From Klebsiella pneumoniae (GTDB taxonomy: Bacteria > Pseudomonadota > Gammaproteobacteria > Steroidobacterales > Steroidobacteraceae): a stretch of 40,783 nucleotides of DNA. Location of the stretch: the NCBI GenBank assembly GCA_945860725.1, contig CAMAQZ010000013.1:1-40783 (forward strand). Direction: 5' to 3'. The notes under the pieces are model-generated. The model was not told where the DNA came from and searched no databases. It saw only the letters and a list, made by a program, of their open reading frames with translations. A program made the position numbers and the translations under genes. Positions 21,624 through 29,614 of this stretch are shown piece after piece; position 1 is the stretch's first letter; the number at the start of each line of letters is the position of its first letter.

Positions 21624-21670
21624 GGGGCTCGGGTCATGGGGCTCGGGTCATGAGGCTCGGGTCATGAGAG
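21617..21670. repeat. 14-bp tandem repeat at the GNAT gene start
   Basis: The unit GGGTCATGGGGCTC is present twice exactly (21617, 21631), a third time with one change (21645), and partly a fourth time (21659). Read on the minus strand every unit contains ATGACCC, so several start codons in shifting frames stack up before the acetyltransferase. Only the unit 1 ATG opens the long frame. Because 14 is not a multiple of three, copy-number change would alter which ATG leads. Confidence 0.9.
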
Positions 21671-21805
21671 GGTCCTGGGCGCGCTCCGCCGCGATCGTCG
21701 CGCACTTTATCAAGTGTCCTACAACCTGCGCAGGCCGTTCGAGTATCTGTTGTGCGCGGTGCTGCGTCGCGTCGTTACTTGCCGCGGCGCTGCTAGAATC
21801 CACGG

Positions 21806-22747
21806 ATGCCCCCCGATGCGCCGACCGGTTTCTTCCAGCGCCTGCGCGCCGCGTTCTCACGCGGTGGTGAGACCCTCGGCGCCGGCCTCGGCGCGATCAT
21901 GGGCGGGCGCAAGATCGACGCCGCGGCGCTCGAGGAGCTCGAGACGCGGCTCCTGCAGGCGGACTGCGGCGTCACGGTCACCGAAGAGCTCATCGAAGGC
22001 CTGCGCAAGCGCGTAGCCCGCCAGCAACTGGGTGATGTCGATGCACTGCTCGCCGCGCTGCGCGAGGACATCACAGCGCTATTGATGCCGGTCGCGCAGC
22101 CGCTCGTCATCGATCGCGCGCACCAGCCCTTCACCATCCTCGTGGTCGGCGTGAACGGCTCGGGCAAGACCACCACCATCGGCAAGCTGGCGCAGCGCTA
22201 CGGCGCAGAGGGCCTGAAGGTGGTGCTCGCCGCGGGCGACACCTTCCGCGCTGCGGCGGTCGAGCAGATCGGCGTCTGGGCGTCCCGCACCGGCGCGGAA
22301 CTCGTCGCGCAAGCGACGGGTGCGGATCCGGCCGCGGTCGCCTTCGATGCGCTGCAGTCGGCGCGCGCGCGCGGCGCCGACCTGCTCATCGCCGACACGG
22401 CGGGACGGTTACAGGCGCAGACCCACCTCATGGAAGAGCTGCGCAAGGTGCGGCGCGTGCTCGGCAAGGTCGACCCCAGTGCGCCACAGGAAGTGCTGTT
22501 GGTGATCGACGCCACGCAAGGCCAGAACGCGCTCGCGCAGGCACAGCAGTTCCACGCCGCCGTAGGCGTGACGGGCCTCGTGCTCACCAAGCTCGACGGC
22601 ACGGCGCGCGGCGGTATCGTGCTCGCGATCGCACGGCAGCTGACACTACCCATCCGGTTCGTGGGACTCGGCGAGCAGGCGGGGGACCTCGCGGAGTTCG
22701 ACGCGGCCGCCTTCGCCCGTGCGCTCGTCGACGGCCCTGCGGTCTGA
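21806..22747 (+). CDS. ftsY: signal recognition particle receptor FtsY
   Basis: A 313-aa SRP-family GTPase that docks ribosome-nascent chain complexes at the inner membrane. The N domain starts near residue 10 and carries the AALEELETRLLQADCGV helix. The G domain has GVNGSGKTTTIGKLA (G1), LAAGDTFRAAAVEQ, DTAGR, and TKLDGTARGG (specificity), with VGLGEQAGDLAEFD at the end. The acidic A domain of E. coli FtsY is missing, so this is a short form. It starts the ftsY-ftsE-ftsX-rpoH order. Confidence 0.97.
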   Translation: MPPDAPTGFFQRLRAAFSRGGETLGAGLGAIMGGRKIDAAALEELETRLLQADCGVTVTEELIEGLRKRVARQQLGDVDALLAALREDITALLMPVAQPLVIDRAHQPFTILVVGVNGSGKTTTIGKLAQRYGAEGLKVVLAAGDTFRAAAVEQIGVWASRTGAELVAQATGADPAAVAFDALQSARARGADLLIADTAGRLQAQTHLMEELRKVRRVLGKVDPSAPQEVLLVIDATQGQNALAQAQQFHAAVGVTGLVLTKLDGTARGGIVLAIARQLTLPIRFVGLGEQAGDLAEFDAAAFARALVDGPAV

Positions 22748-22763
22748 GAGGCATACTTTCGCC

Positions 22764-23417
22764 ATGATCCGCTTCGACCGCGTCTCCAAACGATATCCGA
22801 ACGGCCGTGACGCGCTGCGCGAGGTGTCGTTGCAGGTCGAGCCGGGCGAGTTCGTGTTCCTCACCGGCCGCTCCGGCGCCGGCAAAAGCTCCATCTTGAA
22901 GCTCATCGGACTGCTCGAGCGTCCGACGCGCGGTACGGTCACGGTCAACGGGCAGGATACGGCGTCGCTGCCTGCGCGGGCGATCCCCGCCTACCGCCGT
23001 CGGCTCGGCATGGTGTTCCAGGACCATCAACTGCTGATGGACCGGCCGGTCTACGACAACGTCGCGCTGCCGCTGGTGGTCGCCGATGCGCCGTTCCGCG
23101 ATATCGACAAGCGCGTGCGCGCTGCGCTCGACCAGGTGGGCCTGCTCGAGCAGGTCCGCGCACTCCCCTCCGAACTGTCGGTCGGTGAGCAGCAGCGCGT
23201 CGGCATCGCGCGCGCCGTGGTCGGCAAGCCGGTCGTGCTGATCGCTGACGAACCGACCGGCAACCTAGACCGCGGGCTGGCGCGCGATGTCATGCGCCTC
23301 TTCCGCCGCTTCCAGGAGGTCGGCGTGACGGTGGTGGTCGCGACCCACGACCTGTCGCTGGTCGAGGAGTTCGGGCAACGCAGCATCCATATCGATGACG
23401 GCAAGGTGTCCGCATGA
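22764..23417 (+). CDS. ftsE: cell division ATP-binding protein FtsE
   Basis: A 217-aa ABC ATPase that works with FtsX at the septum to regulate peptidoglycan amidases. Walker A is GRSGAGKSS, the Q-loop is in VFQDHQLL, Walker B is VVLIADEPTGNLD, and the H-loop is in VVATHDL. The signature reads LSVGEQQR in place of LSGGQQQR, a modest deviation. The ATG at 22764 gives the normal start MIRFDRVSKRYPNG; an earlier in-frame start at 22719 overlaps ftsY and is unlikely. It overlaps ftsX by four bases (ATGA). Confidence 0.97.
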   Translation: MIRFDRVSKRYPNGRDALREVSLQVEPGEFVFLTGRSGAGKSSILKLIGLLERPTRGTVTVNGQDTASLPARAIPAYRRRLGMVFQDHQLLMDRPVYDNVALPLVVADAPFRDIDKRVRAALDQVGLLEQVRALPSELSVGEQQRVGIARAVVGKPVVLIADEPTGNLDRGLARDVMRLFRRFQEVGVTVVVATHDLSLVEEFGQRSIHIDDGKVSA

Positions 23418-24340
23418 TCTCACCGGCCACCTGGACGACGCGCCATCTGCAGGCGCTGGTCGCCGCACTCGGCAGTCTGCTGCGCCGGCCGCTCGGTGCG
23501 CTGCTGACGACGCTCGTCATCGCGGTAGCGCTCGCCCTGCCTGCGGGGCTCTGGCTGCTGGTGCAGAACGCGCGCGCGGCCACCGGGGATCTCGCGACCG
23601 CCGTGCAGGTCTCGGCCTTCCTCAAGGTCGGCACCGCCGTGGAGCGGGCGCAGGAGCTCGCGATCGCCGTACGCAGTCAGCCCGGCATCGCCACCGTGAC
23701 CCTGATCACCGCAGAACAGGGCCTCAAAGAATTCCGCCAGCGCTCCAGCTTCGGCAAGGCGCTCGATGCGCTCGACAGCAACCCCCTGCCGCACACGCTC
23801 GTGATCCAGCCGACCACGGCGCAGCGCGACGCGGCCGCCCTCGAGCGGCTGCGCGACACGCTCGCCGACTGGCCCGAGGTGGAGATCGTGCAGGCCGACA
23901 CGGAATGGGCGCAGCGGCTTGCCGCCCTGCTCGCGGTGTTGCGTACGCTGTTCCTCGCCTCGGCGGTGCTGTTCGGACTCGGCGTGCTCGCCGTCATCGG
24001 CAACACCACCCGCGTCGAGATCGCGGCGCGCCTGCCCGAGATCGCCGTCACCAAACTGGTCGGCGGCTCGGACGCGTTCATCCGCCGTCCCTTCCTCTAC
24101 TCAGGCCTGTTCCAAGGTCTGCTCGGCGGACTGCTCGCACTCGGCCTCCTCGCCGCGCTGCTCGCCTCCCTCGAAGCGCCGGTGGCACGCTTGGTGTCGC
24201 TCTACGGCGGCCAACTCCGACTCGCCGGACTCGCCGGGGAGGAGACGCTGGCGTTGGTGCTCGCAGGCGCCCTGCTCGGGTGGGTTGGCGCCTGGGTGGG
24301 CGCGGCCCGCCAGATCGCCCGCATCTCGCCGCAGCACTGA
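23414..24340 (+). CDS. ftsX: cell division protein FtsX
   Basis: A 308-aa ABC transporter-like permease without transport function that relays FtsE ATPase activity to periplasmic hydrolases. One membrane helix lies near residues 33-57, followed by a periplasmic loop of about 110 residues (QVSAFLKVGT, SSFGKALDALDSNPLP) and three C-terminal helices. LVGGSDAFIRRPFLYSGLFQGLLGG is the conserved membrane-proximal block. Translation is coupled to ftsE. Confidence 0.96.
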   Translation: MISPATWTTRHLQALVAALGSLLRRPLGALLTTLVIAVALALPAGLWLLVQNARAATGDLATAVQVSAFLKVGTAVERAQELAIAVRSQPGIATVTLITAEQGLKEFRQRSSFGKALDALDSNPLPHTLVIQPTTAQRDAAALERLRDTLADWPEVEIVQADTEWAQRLAALLAVLRTLFLASAVLFGLGVLAVIGNTTRVEIAARLPEIAVTKLVGGSDAFIRRPFLYSGLFQGLLGGLLALGLLAALLASLEAPVARLVSLYGGQLRLAGLAGEETLALVLAGALLGWVGAWVGAARQIARISPQH

Positions 24341-24386
24341 CGGCGCGACACGCGCTGCAAGTCACCGCTGCTGATCTCCCAACCAA

Positions 24387-24415
24387 TTGATTTGTAAGTG
24401 AAAAAAGCTTATAAC
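24387..24415 (+). promoter_or_regulatory. sigma-70-type promoter of rpoH
   Basis: TTGATT at 24387-24392 and TATAAC at 24410-24415 are 17 bp apart. The spacer contains an A-run. Transcription would start near 24422, immediately before the CIRCE element and about 53 nt before the rpoH ATG. Confidence 0.75.
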
Positions 24416-24426
24416 TTGCGCGCTGC

Positions 24427-24453
24427 TTAGCACTCAAAGTCAGGGAGTGCTAA
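24427..24453. promoter_or_regulatory. CIRCE element (HrcA operator) in the rpoH leader
   Basis: TTAGCACTC and GAGTGCTAA are exact inverted repeats separated by 9 bp, which is the full CIRCE consensus without mismatch. The site begins about 5 bp after the predicted transcription start and ends 21 bp before the rpoH ATG. HrcA binding here would block transcription. CIRCE normally controls groESL and dnaK operons; hrcA itself is not in this window. Confidence 0.95.
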
Positions 24454-24474
24454 ACTGCATCGAGAGGTATAGCA

Positions 24475-25356
24475 ATGACTGCCAACGCCCTGATCGCCCG
24501 CTATTCGGATGCCGCGCTTGCCGGTCCCCTCGGCAGCCTCGACGCCTATCTCGAACGCGTATCGCGCGTCCCCGTACTGTCGCGCGAAGACGAGCAGTCG
24601 CTCGCGCGCCGTTTCCGCGATGACGCTGATGTCGAAGCCGCACGCGCCTTGGTGCTCTCGCACCTGCGCTTCGTCGCGCACATCGCCCGCGGCTATCTCG
24701 GCTATGGGTTGCCCGTCGGCGATCTGGTGCAGGAAGGCAATGTCGGCCTGATGAAGGCCGTCAAGCGCTTCGACCCGGATCTCGGCGTACGGCTCGTGTC
24801 CTTCGCCGTGCACTGGATTCGCGCCGAGATCCACGAGTACGTGCTGCGCAACTGGCGGCTCGTCAAGATCGCCACCACCAAGGCGCAGCGCAAGTTGTTC
24901 TTCAACCTGCGTCGCATGAAGAAAGGCCTGGGTTGGCTGACCGTCGAAGAGACCGCCACGGTCGCGCGGGAACTCGGCGTGGAGCCCGCGGAAGTCACCG
25001 AGATGGAGCGCCGCTTGAGCGCCCGCGACCTCGCCTTCGATCCCTCACCCTCCGAGTCCGACGAAGAGGACATACACAACCCCGCAGCCTACCTGCCGGC
25101 CCCAGATGCCGATCCCGCGCAGCAGGTCGAAGACGCCGAATGGGAGGACGCTTCGCACGCTGGGCTCGCCCGGGCGATCGCCGAGCTCGACCCGCGCAGC
25201 CGCGACATCCTCGCCAGCCGCTGGATGTCGGGCGATGCCGACAAAGCGACGCTGCACGATCTCGCGGCGCGACACGGCGTGTCCGCCGAGCGTATCCGCC
25301 AGCTCGAGGCGAACGCGATCAAGAAGCTGCGCACCCTGATGCTCGAGACGGCCTGA
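24475..25356 (+). CDS. rpoH: RNA polymerase heat-shock sigma factor (sigma-32)
   Basis: A 293-aa alternative sigma factor directing heat-shock transcription. Region 2 shows [38 protein letters not shown] and the -10-binding [19 protein letters not shown]. The RpoH box, which distinguishes sigma-32 from other sigma-70 proteins, is QRKLFFNLR at residues 138-146. Region 4 ends in the helix-turn-helix [23 protein letters not shown] precedes the ATG. The gene has its own promoter and a perfect CIRCE operator, and follows ftsX after 134 bp. Confidence 0.98.
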   Translation: MTANALIARYSDAALAGPLGSLDAYLERVSRVPVLSREDEQSLARRFRDDADVEAARALVLSHLRFVAHIARGYLGYGLPVGDLVQEGNVGLMKAVKRFDPDLGVRLVSFAVHWIRAEIHEYVLRNWRLVKIATTKAQRKLFFNLRRMKKGLGWLTVEETATVARELGVEPAEVTEMERRLSARDLAFDPSPSESDEEDIHNPAAYLPAPDADPAQQVEDAEWEDASHAGLARAIAELDPRSRDILASRWMSGDADKATLHDLAARHGVSAERIRQLEANAIKKLRTLMLETA

Positions 25357-25365
25357 GATCGTCGT

Positions 25366-25899
25366 TCAATCCACCCCTTGCTGCGGTGCCGGCGGAGTGG
25401 TCGCTTTGCTGTAGCCCCGCGGTCGGATCGCCACGGTGTTGACGATACGGGTGCAGCGCCGCCCATCCGCCAGGAAATAGCCGTACTCGAACGAGGGCGT
25501 GCTGCGGCCATCGCGCGCCAGCTCACCCCCGATGCGAGCCTCGAGGTCGGGCGGGAACTCGAACCGCAGCTCGAGATCGCTGCTGCCGCCGATCTCGAAG
25601 TCGATCTGCATCGAGCGTGTCCAGGTCGAGTAGCCCGGGAACACCCTTGCGCAGGCGAGCGCTGCGATCGGGTCGGCGAGCGCGGCCTGGTAGCCGCCGA
25701 ACATCACCCCGCCCGGATTGCGCGAGATCGCGTTGAGCGGCAAGCGGATGCGCACCTTGCGCCACTGCGCAGAGACCTCGAGTACCTTGATGCGCATGAC
25801 GAGGAAAGGCGGATAGAACTCGAGCATTCGCCCGTCGGGCAGCCAGCGGTGCTCTGCCGCTCGACGGAGGATGCGTTGGAACAATCGCGGTCGGCTCAT
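25366..25899 (-). CDS. DUF4442 hotdog-fold protein, putative thioesterase
   Basis: A 177-aa protein with a single hotdog domain. The pattern RNPGGVMFGGYQAALADPIAALA resembles the central helix of acyl-CoA thioesterases and DUF4442 proteins, and WTRSMQIDFEIGGSSDLELRFEF gives the following strands. It would hydrolyse acyl-CoA or another thioester, but the substrate is unknown. Its ATG overlaps the stop codon of the deacetylase-family gene (ATGA), so the two are co-expressed. It converges on rpoH with 9 bp between stops. Confidence 0.82.
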   Translation of the reverse strand: MSRPRLFQRILRRAAEHRWLPDGRMLEFYPPFLVMRIKVLEVSAQWRKVRIRLPLNAISRNPGGVMFGGYQAALADPIAALACARVFPGYSTWTRSMQIDFEIGGSSDLELRFEFPPDLEARIGGELARDGRSTPSFEYGYFLADGRRCTRIVNTVAIRPRGYSKATTPPAPQQGVD

Positions 25900-26786
25900 G
25901 CCGCAGCCTCCTCGAACACCATCGCGTGCAGCGCGGCGGTGCGCGCAGGCGTCGCGGCATAACCCCCCGCCAACGTCACGGTGAGCGGCAGCCCTTGGGT
26001 GCGGGCCCAGCCGAGCACCTGCCGTTCGCGCTCGCGCAGACCGGCGTCGCTGAGCGCGAAGCGGCCGTAGCGATCACCCGCTGCCACATCGACGCCTGCG
26101 AGATAGAACACCAGTTCCGGTCGGAAACCCTCGGTCAGCCGCGGCAACTGCGCCGCCAGCGCCCCGAGATAGGCCGCATCGTCCGTACCATCCGGCAAGC
26201 CCACATCGAGTGTCGAACGCATCTTGTGCGCCGGATAGTTGCGCTCGCCGTGCATGGAGAACGTGAACACCGAGTCGTCACCCTCAAAGATCGCCGCCGT
26301 GCCGTTGCCCTGATGGACATCGAGGTCGATGACGAGCGCGCGGCGGATCCTGCCCTCAGCCTGCAGGCAGCGGATCGCCACAGCGACATCATTGAGCACG
26401 CAGAACCCCTCGCCATGGTCGGCGAATGCGTGGTGCGTACCGCCCGCGAGGTTCCCGCCGAGACCCTCCTCTAAGGCAGCCCGCGCCGCGAGCAATGTGC
26501 CCTGCACGGCAAGGCGTGAGCGACGCAGCAGCTGCGCCGTCCAGGGTACGCCGAGCGCGCGCACTTCGGCCGCCGTCAGTCCCTCGCCAAAAAGGTGCGC
26601 GAGGTAGCCTGCGGTGTGCACACGGGCGAGATCATCGTGGGCAGCCTCTTCAGGCACGAGCTCAGTAGTGGCGTCGAGCAAACCGCCCGCGCGCAGCTGC
26701 TCGCGCACCAACGGGTACTTCGCCATCGGGAACGGATGTCCGTCTGGCAGCGGCAGGCAGTAATCGGGGTGGTAACTGGCTTTCAA
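25896..26786 (-). CDS. histone deacetylase family zinc hydrolase
   Basis: A 296-aa arginase/deacetylase-fold enzyme. The active site is complete: GGTHHAF with His118/His119, the zinc ligands Asp156 and His158 in IDLDVHQGNGT, Asp233 in AGVD, and the transition-state Tyr276 in AGGYA. The length fits bacterial class IV-like HDAC homologues. Such enzymes remove acetyl groups from proteins, polyamines or small molecules; bacteria lack histones of the eukaryotic type, so the true substrate is open. It precedes and overlaps the thioesterase-like gene. Confidence 0.92.
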   Translation of the reverse strand: MKASYHPDYCLPLPDGHPFPMAKYPLVREQLRAGGLLDATTELVPEEAAHDDLARVHTAGYLAHLFGEGLTAAEVRALGVPWTAQLLRRSRLAVQGTLLAARAALEEGLGGNLAGGTHHAFADHGEGFCVLNDVAVAIRCLQAEGRIRRALVIDLDVHQGNGTAAIFEGDDSVFTFSMHGERNYPAHKMRSTLDVGLPDGTDDAAYLGALAAQLPRLTEGFRPELVFYLAGVDVAAGDRYGRFALSDAGLRERERQVLGWARTQGLPLTVTLAGGYAATPARTAALHAMVFEEAAA

Positions 26787-26876
26787 GATGGTTCGGGATA
26801 GGCTACAAACAGAAGGCGCCTGCCTCGAGGCGTGGATATTTTACACCGGCGGCATGGCCGCGCCCGGAGCATACGG

Positions 26877-28274
26877 ATGACCCCTGCCACGCTGCCTGCT
26901 GCTGCACCCCCCGCCGACCCGGCTGCGGCGAGGGCCGTACCACCCTACCCGGATCAGGCCTACGCCTGGTATGTGGTGGTGGTCCTGCTGCTCGCCTACA
27001 TCCTCGCCTTCGTCGATCGCGAGATCATCAACCTGTTGGTGCCTGACATCAAGGCATCGCTCGGCATCAACGACACGCAGGTGAGCCTGCTGATGGGCGG
27101 CGCGTTCGCCATCTTCTACACCTTCTTCGGACTGCTGATCGCTTGGTTCGCGGACCGCGGTAACCGCCGCGCGCTGCTGTTCGCCGGCATCATCTTCTGG
27201 AGCCTCGCCACGATGACCTGCGGACTCGCCGTGACCTTCCCGCTGCTGTTCTTCGCAAGGGTCGCGGTGGGCGCCGGCGAGGCCACGCTGAACCCCTGTG
27301 CACTCTCGATGCTCAAGGACTACTTCCCGCCGGACAAGGTCGGCCGGGCGATCGGTCTCTACACCGCAGGCGTCTCGAGCGGCCTCGGCATCGCCTCGAT
27401 CATCGGCGGCATGATCTATCCGACGCTGCGCGCCGCTGGACCTGTCGATTGGCCGCTCGTCGGCGTGCTGGAGCCGTGGCAACAGATGTTCGTCTGGGTG
27501 GGCGCGCCGGGCATCCTCGTCGGCCTGCTGCTGCTCACGGTGCGCGAGCCGGCGAGGCGCGAGTTCGTCGAGACGGGACGCCAGACCGAAGCGAGTTCCC
27601 TCTGGGCCACCTTCGCGCATGTGTTCAAGCGGTGGCGGGCATTCATCCTGCTGTTCCTCGCGCTGTCGGGCCTCGCCATCATGGCCTACGGTGTCGGCTC
27701 GTGGACCCCGGAGTTCCTGCGCCGTACCTATCAGCTCTCGGATGCCGAGTACGGCTATTGGCTGCAGGTGCGTGGCTATGTCTCCATCGTCTCGGGTCTC
27801 ATCGGCGTGATGGTCGGCGGCTGGCTCTGCGACGTGCTGCAGAAGCGCTACGAGGACGGCTACGTTCGGGTCTGTCTCGGATCGTTCGTGTTCCTAGCCA
27901 TTGGCTACTGCGCTTTCGTGCTGATGCCGACCCCGGCGCTGGCCATCGCCATGCTGGTGCCGGCGACGCTCGGCGCTGCGGCACCCACCGCCGCCGGCGC
28001 CGCGGCGGTGGTGGCCATCGCGCCGCCCTCCATGCGTTCACAGTGCATCGCGATGTACTACTTCGTCCTCAACGCGATCGGCTTCTTCATCGGCCCGACT
28101 GCGGTGGCGATTCTCACAGACTATGTGTTCGGCGACGAATCGATGCTGCGCTACTCGATGCTGGTGGTCGCGGCCGTGGTGTCCATCGGTGGCGCACTGC
28201 TGCTGACCTGGTGCCTGCCGCACTTCCGCGCTGCGGTGCGCGAGTCGCGCACCTGGACGGCTGAGGGCGCCTGA
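26877..28274 (+). CDS. MFS transporter, Spinster-like
   Basis: A 465-aa inner-membrane carrier with about twelve helices. LLAYILAFVDREIINLLVPDIK is the typical first helix, IAWFADRGNRRALLFAG is the loop 2-3 signature, and FARVAVGAGEATLNPCALSMLKDYFP fits the Spinster branch. The C-terminal half repeats the pattern with GGWLCDVLQKRY. Cargo is unknown; members near TonB-dependent receptors often handle organic acids or lipids. CGGAG lies 8 bp before the ATG at 26877; an in-frame start 45 bp upstream is less likely. Confidence 0.92.
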   Translation: MTPATLPAAAPPADPAAARAVPPYPDQAYAWYVVVVLLLAYILAFVDREIINLLVPDIKASLGINDTQVSLLMGGAFAIFYTFFGLLIAWFADRGNRRALLFAGIIFWSLATMTCGLAVTFPLLFFARVAVGAGEATLNPCALSMLKDYFPPDKVGRAIGLYTAGVSSGLGIASIIGGMIYPTLRAAGPVDWPLVGVLEPWQQMFVWVGAPGILVGLLLLTVREPARREFVETGRQTEASSLWATFAHVFKRWRAFILLFLALSGLAIMAYGVGSWTPEFLRRTYQLSDAEYGYWLQVRGYVSIVSGLIGVMVGGWLCDVLQKRYEDGYVRVCLGSFVFLAIGYCAFVLMPTPALAIAMLVPATLGAAAPTAAGAAAVVAIAPPSMRSQCIAMYYFVLNAIGFFIGPTAVAILTDYVFGDESMLRYSMLVVAAVVSIGGALLLTWCLPHFRAAVRESRTWTAEGA

Positions 28275-28311
28275 GCACTAGACCCGTCCGCATCACCTGA
28301 ATGGAAACCCC

Positions 28312-29082
28312 ATGGCCCACGCTCCCGACGATCCCAAGCTCCCCATCCTGCAACGCGACCATCGCAGCGTGATGGGAAAGGTCCTGTACACCAGCCGCAA
28401 GCCCGAGCGCTTGGGGGAAGAGCGCGGCCGCGAGTTCTTCCGCATCGATGTGCATGCGGACGGCACTCGGACCTGTGCGTCCCACTGCGAGATCGACGAT
28501 CGTCCCTCGGTCATGCGCGACATCACTTATTCTTTGGACAAAGACTGGATGCCCACGGACTGCTTCGTGCGGCTGTCGGTCGGCAGCCGGTTCATGGGCT
28601 CCGGCTGGTTCCGCTTCCACCCGCAACATGCCGAGTGCGAGGCCTTCACCTCGCTCGAAGGACGCATCTCGCAGCGCATGGACCTTGTGGCGCCGCTCGC
28701 CACCTTCCAGAACCATGCGATCGCCTGCGACGCCTGGCACCTCCGGCTGATCGACCAAAGAAAACCCGGCGAGGTGCAGCGCATCCGGCAGATGCTGCTG
28801 TCCTCGCCCGACCACCGCGGCGCGACCGGCCCGATGCTGTTCTCGATCGGCCTGAACATCGTGTTCGTGGGTTCCGAGACGGTCACGGTCGGCGCCGGCA
28901 CCTTCGATGCGCTGCATTACCAATTCGTCTCGAACCCTGAGCTGCCGCAGGAACACCCGCCCTACGACGTCTGGTGCACGGCGGACGGCGAATACCTGTT
29001 CCTGAAGGGTCAGGTGGCCGGCTACATGCAGACCTACTACGAGCTCGTCGAACTGTCGCGTGGCCCCCACTGGGGAAACTGA
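28312..29082 (+). CDS. hypothetical protein, 256 aa
   Basis: I do not recognise this protein. It is soluble, without a signal peptide or membrane helices, and rich in His and Cys (CASHCEIDD, HPQHAECEAF, NHAIACDAWH). The C-terminal third, VGAGTFDALHYQF followed by YDVWCTADGEYLFLKGQVAGYMQTYYELVEL, resembles DUF3108-type beta-sandwich proteins, which is a loose impression. It starts 37 bp after the MFS gene and is probably co-transcribed, so it may act on whatever the carrier imports. Confidence 0.75.
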   Translation: MAHAPDDPKLPILQRDHRSVMGKVLYTSRKPERLGEERGREFFRIDVHADGTRTCASHCEIDDRPSVMRDITYSLDKDWMPTDCFVRLSVGSRFMGSGWFRFHPQHAECEAFTSLEGRISQRMDLVAPLATFQNHAIACDAWHLRLIDQRKPGEVQRIRQMLLSSPDHRGATGPMLFSIGLNIVFVGSETVTVGAGTFDALHYQFVSNPELPQEHPPYDVWCTADGEYLFLKGQVAGYMQTYYELVELSRGPHWGN

Positions 29083-29122
29083 GTCGAATCAGCGGCTTGT
29101 GACCGTTGTTGAAAAAAAGCGA

Positions 29123-29151
29123 CTTCCATCGGCCCGCACAAAGTGTATACT
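29123..29151 (+). promoter_or_regulatory. putative promoter of the structured RNA
   Basis: TATACT at 29146-29151 matches five of six -10 consensus bases. The best -35 at 17 bp spacing is CTTCCA (three of six), so the promoter rests mainly on the -10. The region just upstream is A-rich (29111-29118), which could act as an UP-like element. The predicted start is near 29158. Confidence 0.5.
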
Positions 29152-29157
29152 TGTCGT

Positions 29158-29459
29158 CATGTTGCGGCGAGACGACCCTTAACCGGTTGATTCTCAAGGC
29201 AAATGCGGAGATTGAGGCTTTGACGCACCTGCCATCCGGTCGCTTCGCGACCACCCGATGCAGAATGCAGACAACGCTCTTCTCCGGCGATCGACGCGGG
29301 CACGGGACGGTCGCTGCCTCTTTTTGGCGACGACCGAGGGATCCGCAAGGGTCCCGACCGGTACCATTATCGTCCGCGGGGTGGCTCCTTTGCAGCCGCC
29401 GTCAAGCGATCGGCGGCGAACGACGAGACTGGAAACCCCGCGCAAGTGGGGTTTTTTTT
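29158..29459 (+). ncRNA. candidate free-standing structured RNA, about 300 nt
   Basis: No convincing protein is encoded in 29083-29614, but a chain of stems is visible: GTCGTC/GACGAC (29153-29176, at or just before the predicted start), GGTCGC/GCGACC (29238-29252), CGGTCG/CGACCG (29308-29336), GGGATCC-GCAA-GGGTCCC (29338-29355), GCCGCCG/CGGCGGC (29395-29417), then a GCAA-capped terminator. A -10 box precedes it and no plus-strand gene follows, so it is not a leader. I find no landmark of tmRNA, RNase P RNA, SRP RNA or 6S RNA. The family is unknown; the stems and terminator are seen, transcription is inferred. The remaining 29460-29614 shows nothing I can name. Confidence 0.6.
29433..29459 (+). 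terminator. intrinsic terminator of the structured RNA
   Basis: ACCCCGC-GCAA-GTGGGGT forms a seven-pair stem (one G-U) with a GNRA tetraloop. It is followed directly by a run of eight T (29452-29459), and the A-run before the stem could pair with it. This is a textbook Rho-independent terminator on the plus strand. Confidence 0.92.
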
Positions 29460-29614
29460 GACTTGCAGAACCTCACCACCACTTCCGGTTCAGGTCAGCG
29501 CGGCTCACCAAGTCCTGCGCGCAGCGCCGCGATCATGGTGCCTTTGTTCGCGAAATCCCAGCCGCCACCGAACGCGACGGAGACCCACGGCCCAATATAT
29601 CAAGGCGGAATCAA

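Noticed and set aside
29158-29459. Assignment of the structured RNA as tmRNA, RNase P RNA, SRP RNA or 6S RNA
   Set aside because: The conserved tRNA-like ends, the RNase P core block, the SRP loop motif and the long 6S rod were each looked for by eye and not found.
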